Positions 50,502 to 54,713 of a stretch of 54,713 bases of DNA are shown in pieces. Both the position numbers and the translations under genes were made by a program. This stretch comes from Hyphomicrobiales bacterium (lineage in GTDB: Bacteria > Pseudomonadota > Alphaproteobacteria > Rhizobiales > Rhizobiaceae), in assembly GCA_017305925.1 (NCBI GenBank), contig JAFKJW010000195.1, positions 38,510 to 93,222 of the forward strand. Direction: 5' to 3'. The stretch's first letter is position 1, and each line of letters opens with the position of its first letter. A model generated the notes under the pieces. The model saw only the letters and a list, made by a program, of their open reading frames with translations. It searched no databases and was not told the DNA's origin.

Positions 50502-51454
50502 TGTTTGATCCCAGGCTTTGATGGGGCATCCTTATCATCCGAATCGAAGGATGCGCTATGGGCCAAGTTCTGCATGGGAGCGCCACAACGACAGAGGCGG
50601 TCCGTCGAGCGATACAGCATAGTCAAGAGAGCCTGAGGGCGCTGGCCAAACGCTACGGGATCAACCAGAAGACGGTTGCGAAATGGAAGAGGCGAGCTTC
50701 GGTCGCCGATCTACCGACTGGTCCGAAGGAACCGCGATCGACGGTGCTCTCGATTGAGGAGGAGGCGGTCATTGTCGCCTTCCGCCGCTACACGTTGCTG
50801 CCGCTCGACGACTGCCTCTATGCGCTTCAGGCGACCATTCCGCACCTGACGCGGTCCTCATTGCATCGCTGTCTGCAACGCCATGGCATCGGCCGGCTTG
50901 CGGATGTCGAGGGCGACAAACCGGCGAAGAGGAAGTTCAAGAGCTACCCGATCGGCTACTTCCACATCGACATTGCCGAGGTCAGGACCGAGCAGGGCAA
51001 GCTGCACATGTTCGTCGCCATCGACCGCACCTCGAAATTCGCCTTCGTCGAGCTGCATGAGAAGGCCCCCACAGCCGTATCAAGAGACTTTTTGCTGCGG
51101 TTGATCGCGGCCGTGCCCTACAAGATCCATGCCGTGCTTACCGACAACGGCATCCAGTTCACCACGCCCGGTGCCGGTGGCTCGGCGGTGCCGCTCATCA
51201 AGGAGGCAATCGCCAATGGCGAGATCTTCCGCGCTCACGCCTTCGAATACACCTGCGCCAGGAACGACATCGAGCACCGCACGACAAAGGCCAGGCATCC
51301 GTGGACCAACGGCCAGGTTGAGAGAATGAACCGGACCATCAAGGACGCCACCGTCAAGCGCTTCTACTACGAGAGCCACGACCAACTCCGTACCCATCTC
51401 GCTGACTTCGTCGCCGCCTACAACTTCGCCCGCAGAAAATGCCGGGACTAAACA
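50502..51454 (+). mobile_element. IS481-family insertion sequence, internally deleted
   Basis: The ends form imperfect terminal inverted repeats: TGTTTGATCCCAGGC at the left, and the complement of TGTTTAGTCCCGGC at the right. Flanks CCTTAGA (left) and CCTAGA (right) may be a slightly decayed target duplication. One transposase gene fills the element. It is about 100 bp shorter than expected because of the deletion near 51434. Confidence 0.72.
50558..51451 (+). pseudogene. IS481-family transposase with C-terminal deletion and frameshift
   Basis: The 297-residue frame carries an N-terminal helix-turn-helix (SLRALAKRYGINQKTVAKWK), an integrase core with YFHIDIAEV (first Asp), VLTDNGIQFT (second Asp) and NGQVERMNRTIKDATV (Glu), then AYNFARR. 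In intact relatives AYNFARR is followed by about 40 residues ending HQMPGLN. Here the codons for MPGLNT appear directly after it in a different frame, so about 90-100 bp are deleted and the protein ends with the aberrant KCRD. The catalytic triad is intact, but the lost C-terminus probably inactivates it. Confidence 0.88.
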
Positions 51455-51494
51455 CCTAGAGGATCGACCAGCTTCTTCTTGTGAGACCCTGAAA

Positions 51495-52040
51495 GTGGAA
51501 ACTATTGAGACCGATCGCCTCGTTCTGAGGAACTTCCGCCGGAGCGATGCCGCCGACCTCTTCGCTTATCTGCATGAGCCCAAAGCAAGCTGCTTCCTGT
51601 CGCTCAAGCTTGCAGACATGAAGGAAGCCGAGGCCGAAGCTGAGAAAAGAAGCGCGGACGATGAGCATCTCGCGGTCTGCCTGAAGGACACCGGCCAACT
51701 TATCGGCGACCTGTTCGCCGTACCTGAAACCGACACCTTCTCTGTCGGCTGGAATTTCAATCCAGCGTTCGGCGGACAGGGATATGCGCTCGAAGCCGCC
51801 AGAGCCCTGTTCCGCCAGCTATTCGAACAGAAGGGCGCGCGCCGCCTTTACGCCTATGTCGAAGACCATAACACATCCTCACAACGCCTCTGCGAAAGGC
51901 TTGGAATGCGAAGGGAGGGGCTCTTCGTGGAATTCGTCTCGTTCAAGAACGACGATGCCGGCAATCCGGTTTATGAAAACACCATGCAATACGCCATTTT
52001 GCGTCGGGAATGGATGCCACGGGGCAACGCCTCCTCCTGA
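51495..52040 (+). CDS. GNAT-family N-acetyltransferase, RimJ/RimL type
   Basis: A 181-residue acetyltransferase starting at GTG 51495. The N-terminal IETDRLVLRNFRRSDAADLF and the acetyl-CoA-binding region FGGQGYALEAARALFRQLFE are diagnostic. ARRLYAYVEDHNTSSQRLCE then GMRREG completes the fold. Such enzymes acetylate ribosomal proteins, amino acids or antibiotics; the target here cannot be named. It lies directly right of the IS481 element and left of the tRNA terminator. Confidence 0.9.
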   Translation: METIETDRLVLRNFRRSDAADLFAYLHEPKASCFLSLKLADMKEAEAEAEKRSADDEHLAVCLKDTGQLIGDLFAVPETDTFSVGWNFNPAFGGQGYALEAARALFRQLFEQKGARRLYAYVEDHNTSSQRLCERLGMRREGLFVEFVSFKNDDAGNPVYENTMQYAILRREWMPRGNASS

Positions 52041-52147
52041 GTCTGCCCTGGCGTTGCCGACACACCCCCTTCTGCGGGGAGACCCGCAACGCCCCCCGTA
52101 CACTGCGGCTGCGGGCACTCGTTGGCGCACCAAGGTATCCGATCGTC

Positions 52148-52180
52148 CAAAACCGTTTCAGACTGGAATTTTGAAACGGT
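52148..52180 (-). terminator. Rho-independent terminator of tRNA-Arg
   Basis: On the minus strand a perfect 9-bp stem (ACCGTTTCA with TGAAACGGT), an 11-base loop and a short TTTT run follow the tRNA 3' end by about 28 bases. Confidence 0.75.
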
Positions 52181-52207
52181 GGCACCTGGGTAAGCTATTG
52201 AAATTAT

Positions 52208-52284
52208 TGGCGCGCCCGAAGAGATTCGAACTCCTGACCCCCAGATTCGTAGTCTGGTGCTCTATCCAGCTGAGCTACGGGCGC
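52208..52284 (-). tRNA. tRNA-Arg (anticodon ACG)
   Basis: A 77-base cloverleaf including an encoded CCA. The acceptor stem pairs GCGCCCG with CGGGCGC. The D arm has GCTCAGCTGGATAGAGC, the anticodon stem CCAGA/TCTGG holds the loop CTACGAA with anticodon ACG, and the T arm has GTTCGAATC. It reads CGU and, after A-to-I editing, CGC and CGA codons. A promoter and a terminator are visible on both sides. Confidence 0.96.
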
Positions 52285-52336
52285 GCGGGCTGTCGGGGAC
52301 AGCAGGCCGGCAGCCAGGGGCAGCCGACGATGCTGC

Positions 52337-52365
52337 TACCTAGCCACCCTCGCCCGCAAATGCAA
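52337..52365 (-). promoter_or_regulatory. Probable sigma-70 promoter of tRNA-Arg
   Basis: The minus strand reads TTGCAT, seventeen bases, TAGGTA, ending 53 bp before the tRNA 5' end. Confidence 0.45.
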
Positions 52366-52422
52366 GCCGCCCCCGGCGGAAATTTAGCGGCGGGTTCGCA
52401 TATGCCGTCCGGACCTCCCTGA

Positions 52423-53916
52423 TCAAGCCGGGCGGCGCAGCGCGCCGCGCGCCTGCTCGATGCTGACCGGCTGGTCGGGGATGGAGACGGAGAAGACGGT
52501 GCGCCCGCCGACGCTCTCAACCAGCTCGAGCTGGCCGCCATGGGCGCGCACGAGCTCATGGGCGATGGCGAGGCCGAGGCCGGTGCCGCCGCTGCGCGCC
52601 GAGCCGCGGAACGCCGCGAAGAGGTTCTCGCGCGCCTTGGGAGGCAGGCCCGGCCCGGTATCGGCGACAATGATGCGGCTGACGCTGCCCTTGCGCTCGG
52701 CAGACAGCGTCAGCCGCCGCACGATCGCCTCCTCCGTGTCGCCGGCCATCGCCTGCACCGCGTTGCGGGCAAGGTTGGCCAGGACGCGGAAGAGCTGCTC
52801 GGCGTCGGCGTCGATCTCGAAGCCGTCCTCCACCGCATTGACGAAGTCGACGCCCGACGCCTCGGCGCCGACGGCCTCGCGCACCTCCTCCACGAGTTGG
52901 TGGAGCTTGAGCCGCCGGCGCGCCGGCGCCGGCTCCTGGGTGCGCCCGTAGGCGAGCACGCCGCTGGAATAGGCGACCGCGCGGTCGAGCGTGCGCACCA
53001 GCTTCGGCGCCAGCGACTGCACCGCCGGATCCTTGATGGAATGCAGGCGGTCCGAAAGCAGTTGCGCGGAAGACAGCATGTTGCGCATGTCGTGGTTGAT
53101 CTTGGAGACGGCGAGGCCGAGATCCGCCAGATGGCGCCTTTCACCGAGCACGCGTTGCAACGTCGTCTGCATGGCGGCAAGCTCGCGCTCGGCGACGCCG
53201 ATCTCGTCACTCCGCGGCTCGGGCTCTATGATGCTCGCGGGCTCCTCCGGGGCACGGGAGAAGGCCAGCATGGCGCCGGTCATGGCGCGGATCGGCAGGA
53301 TCATGATGCGGTTGATGGCCGTATAGACCAGCAGCGCCGTGAAGACGGAAATCAGGAGCGAGACCAGGGCGACATTGCGCGAATAGACGAGCATGGCGTT
53401 GCGCAGCCGCCAGTCCGGCATGATGAGCTCGAACACCTTGTCGCTGTCGCCGACATGGCCATAGATGCGCAGCATGCGCTTGCCGCCGAAGGCGAGCGTG
53501 TCGAGCGCCGAGGCGACCGATCGCAGCCTGCCGGTCTGCTCCAGATTGATGTGCTCGTCCACCGCCTGCGGCATGTCGGAAACGGCGACCAGCCGGGACA
53601 CGCCCTCCTCGTCGCGCACCGCGATCGCCTTCGCGCCGATCGCCATCAGCACGTCCTTCTGCAGGTTTTCCGGCGTGCTCCCCGCATCGTTGGCGATGAG
53701 CACGATGCTGACGGCCGCGGCCGTCGCCAGCCGCTCCTCCAGCCATCGGATCCTGAAATTGGCGATGGAGGGAACGAAGATCAGCACCTCGGCGAACATG
53801 ACGAAGACCACCGTCAGCATCAGCAGCTTGGCCGACAGGCCGCGCGCCAGCGGCACCGCGGGCCGCGCCTCGCCGCGACCGGCGATGTCTGTCTCAGAGG
53901 GCGGACTGGCGTCCAT
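52423..53916 (-). CDS. Membrane-bound sensor histidine kinase
   Basis: A 497-residue kinase from ATG 53916, with GGGAG just upstream; the longer frame to 54189 would run into the rpmH promoter and is rejected. Two membrane helices (around LLMLTVVFVMFAEVLIFVPS and NVALVSLLISVFTALLVYTA) flank a periplasmic domain of about 130 residues. A HAMP-like linker follows. The H-box is KINHDMRNMLSSAQLL, the N-box NLARNAVQAM, and the G-boxes DTGPGLP and GGTGLGLAIAHELVRAHGG. All key residues are present. No partner regulator is adjacent. It is divergent from rpmH and upstream of the tRNA gene. Confidence 0.94.
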   Translation of the reverse strand: MDASPPSETDIAGRGEARPAVPLARGLSAKLLMLTVVFVMFAEVLIFVPSIANFRIRWLEERLATAAAVSIVLIANDAGSTPENLQKDVLMAIGAKAIAVRDEEGVSRLVAVSDMPQAVDEHINLEQTGRLRSVASALDTLAFGGKRMLRIYGHVGDSDKVFELIMPDWRLRNAMLVYSRNVALVSLLISVFTALLVYTAINRIMILPIRAMTGAMLAFSRAPEEPASIIEPEPRSDEIGVAERELAAMQTTLQRVLGERRHLADLGLAVSKINHDMRNMLSSAQLLSDRLHSIKDPAVQSLAPKLVRTLDRAVAYSSGVLAYGRTQEPAPARRRLKLHQLVEEVREAVGAEASGVDFVNAVEDGFEIDADAEQLFRVLANLARNAVQAMAGDTEEAIVRRLTLSAERKGSVSRIIVADTGPGLPPKARENLFAAFRGSARSGGTGLGLAIAHELVRAHGGQLELVESVGGRTVFSVSIPDQPVSIEQARGALRRPA

Positions 53917-54031
53917 GTCTCCCGATCCCGTTGCGGGCGGGCGCGGCCGGGCCACGCTGCCGCCTGCGCAAGCCATACCGCAGGGCCGCCAATTTGCCAA
54001 ACCGCGGGCCTTGCCGGGCAGGTCCGCGCGA

Positions 54032-54060
54032 TTGACTTCGCAGAACCTTCTCCCTATAAG
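54032..54060 (+). promoter_or_regulatory. Strong sigma-70-type promoter of rpmH
   Basis: TTGACT at 54032-54037 and TATAAG at 54055-54060 are separated by exactly 17 bases. The expected transcript has a leader of about 110 bases before the rpmH ATG. Confidence 0.75.
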
Positions 54061-54178
54061 CCGCCGCACGTTCGGACCGCCAGTTCCGGCGCTGTTGCCG
54101 TTGCGCCTGGCAGGCCGGACCAGCTCCTGCTCATCCGAGACAGAACCAAGAAGGGCCGCACGCCGCGGTATCAAATAA

Positions 54179-54313
54179 ATGAAGCGCACCTACCAACCGT
54201 CCAAGCTCGTCCGCAAGCGCCGTCACGGGTTCCGCGCCCGCATGGCAACCAAGGGAGGACGTGGCGTCGTCGCCGCGCGCCGCAACCGCGGCCGCAAGCG
54301 GCTGTCCGCCTGA
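54179..54313 (+). CDS. rpmH: 50S ribosomal protein L34
   Basis: The complete 44-residue protein starts [20 protein letters not shown] and ends [11 protein letters not shown], the unmistakable L34 sequence. It is among the smallest ribosomal proteins and binds 23S rRNA near the exit tunnel. It is followed 45 bp later by rnpA, the usual arrangement. A strong promoter lies upstream. Confidence 0.98.
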   Translation: MKRTYQPSKLVRKRRHGFRARMATKGGRGVVAARRNRGRKRLSA

Positions 54314-54320
54314 CCGGGCT

Positions 54321-54342
54321 CCGGGAAGCATGACCTTCCCGG
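54321..54342 (+). promoter_or_regulatory. Perfect hairpin in the rpmH-rnpA intergenic region
   Basis: CCGGGAAG (54321-54328) pairs with CTTCCCGG (54335-54342) around a six-base loop. There is no U-run, so it is more likely an attenuator or RNA-processing or stability element than a terminator; it may help balance L34 against the much lower RnpA level. Confidence 0.55.
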
Positions 54343-54358
54343 CGCGGGTCGCGTGACC

Positions 54359-54713
54359 ATGAAAAACCCCTCTCCTCCGGGAGAGGGCGCCCCCCCGGAA
54401 TGGGGGCGCCTGCGCAAGCGCGCCGATTTTCTCGCCGTGCGCGGCGGAGAGAAACGCCGCGGGCGCCTGTTCCTCCTCGAGCTGCGCAGGCGCGGCGACG
54501 AGGGCCCTCCCCGCATCGGCTTCACCGTCACCAAAAAGGTCGGCAACGCCGTGGTGCGCAACCGCGTCCGAAGGCGCCTGCGCGAAGCCGTGCGCCTTCA
54601 TGCCGCCGCTGACATCGCGGCGGGCAACGACTATGTGGTCGTGGCGCGCCGCGACGTCCTCGCGGCCCCCTTCGACCAGATCGCAATGGAACTCTCGCGC
54701 CGCGTGCGCGGCA
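54359..54713 (+). CDS. rnpA: Ribonuclease P protein component, C-terminus outside the window
   Basis: The frame from ATG 54359 (a GTG two codons earlier is possible) runs off the right edge after 118 residues. After a proline-rich start it shows the RnpA fold: [20 protein letters not shown], then [20 protein letters not shown] and RRLREAVR, the RNR-motif region that binds P RNA. It is the protein cofactor for tRNA 5' maturation. The first 17 codons hold two strong hairpins, listed separately. Confidence 0.95.
   Translation, partial: MKNPSPPGEGAPPEWGRLRKRADFLAVRGGEKRRGRLFLLELRRRGDEGPPRIGFTVTKKVGNAVVRNRVRRRLREAVRLHAAADIAAGNDYVVVARRDVLAAPFDQIAMELSRRVRG
54368..54410. repeat. Two adjacent hairpins at the start of rnpA
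   Basis: The first stem is CCCTCTCC/GGAGAGGG with a four-base loop (54368-54387). The second is GGCGCCCCC/GGGGGCGCC with a seven-base loop (54386-54410). They fall in codons 4-17 and would form strong structure close to the start codon. Confidence 0.6.

Noticed and set aside
52208-52284. tRNA-Arg as the attachment site of an integrated island to its left
   Set aside because: No integrase gene and no repeated copy of the tRNA 3' end were noticed in the window; the accessory genes nearby can be explained by IS activity.
52540-54333. A 597-codon plus-strand frame across the histidine kinase
   Set aside because: It is antisense to the kinase and overlaps rpmH in another frame; it shows no protein family.
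1-54713. CRISPR arrays, rRNA genes, riboswitches
   Set aside because: No regularly spaced repeats, no rRNA-like sequence and no recognisable conserved riboswitch core were seen.

Overview
The window looks like a chromosomal segment of a GC-rich alphaproteobacterium of the order Hyphomicrobiales (Rhizobiales), close to Mesorhizobium and related Phyllobacteriaceae-type genera. This rests on the gene families (GcvA-type LysR, DUF4142, DUF6894, KTSC, PRC-barrel, Crp/Fnr paralogs, kaiBC), on EcfG-type promoters (GGAAC-N16-CGTT), on a rhizobial-style palindromic repeat at 20800-20847, and on rpmH-rnpA at the right end. The genus is inferred, not shown.

Region 1 (1-14 kb) is a catabolic and transport block. 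A LysR regulator is divergent from a probable operon for ring-opening of hydantoin- or allantoin-like cyclic ureides: racemase, M20 carbamoylase/allantoate amidohydrolase, cyclic amidohydrolase, a complete oligopeptide-type ABC transporter with a fused double ATPase, and an embedded quinone oxidoreductase. A secreted ankyrin protein, a guanine/cytidine-type deaminase and a CynX-type transporter follow. The purine/ureide theme is an inference.

Region 2 (14-24.4 kb) is a stress and envelope block: phosphoribosyltransferase, a split PQQ dehydrogenase (membrane anchor plus periplasmic catalytic subunit), DUF1772, NAD-dependent epimerase, DUF4142, DUF6894, two Crp/Fnr regulators and a GAF-ATPase protein that resembles an HWE kinase but lacks the phospho-accepting His. 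Several of these genes have EcfG-type promoters in the correct orientation.

Region 3 (24.5-37.1 kb) is the most intriguing part. It is a ten-gene, mostly 4-bp-overlapping operon (VOC protein, TPP-dependent E1 alpha and beta without E2/E3, SDR, Pot-type ABC transporter, two amidohydrolases), divergent from a PuuA-like glutamine synthetase and a GntR regulator with two winged-helix domains. It looks like a self-contained uptake and degradation pathway for a nitrogenous compound; I cannot name the substrate.

Region 4 (37.3-43.8 kb) holds small stress proteins, an IS630 scar, a damaged zinc locus (aztD fused out of frame to zinT by a deletion, then a COG0523 GTPase, behind a Zur-like palindrome), a YkuD_2 L,D-transpeptidase and an IS5 remnant.

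Region 5 (43.8-52.1 kb) carries kaiB-kaiC-histidine kinase, flanked by two paralogous Crp/Fnr genes of which one is frameshifted. Small proteins, an alpha/beta hydrolase, an internally deleted IS481-family element and a GNAT acetyltransferase follow.

Region 6 (52.1-54.7 kb) looks like core chromosome: tRNA-Arg(ACG) with its terminator, a membrane sensor histidine kinase, and rpmH-rnpA, with rnpA cut by the window end.
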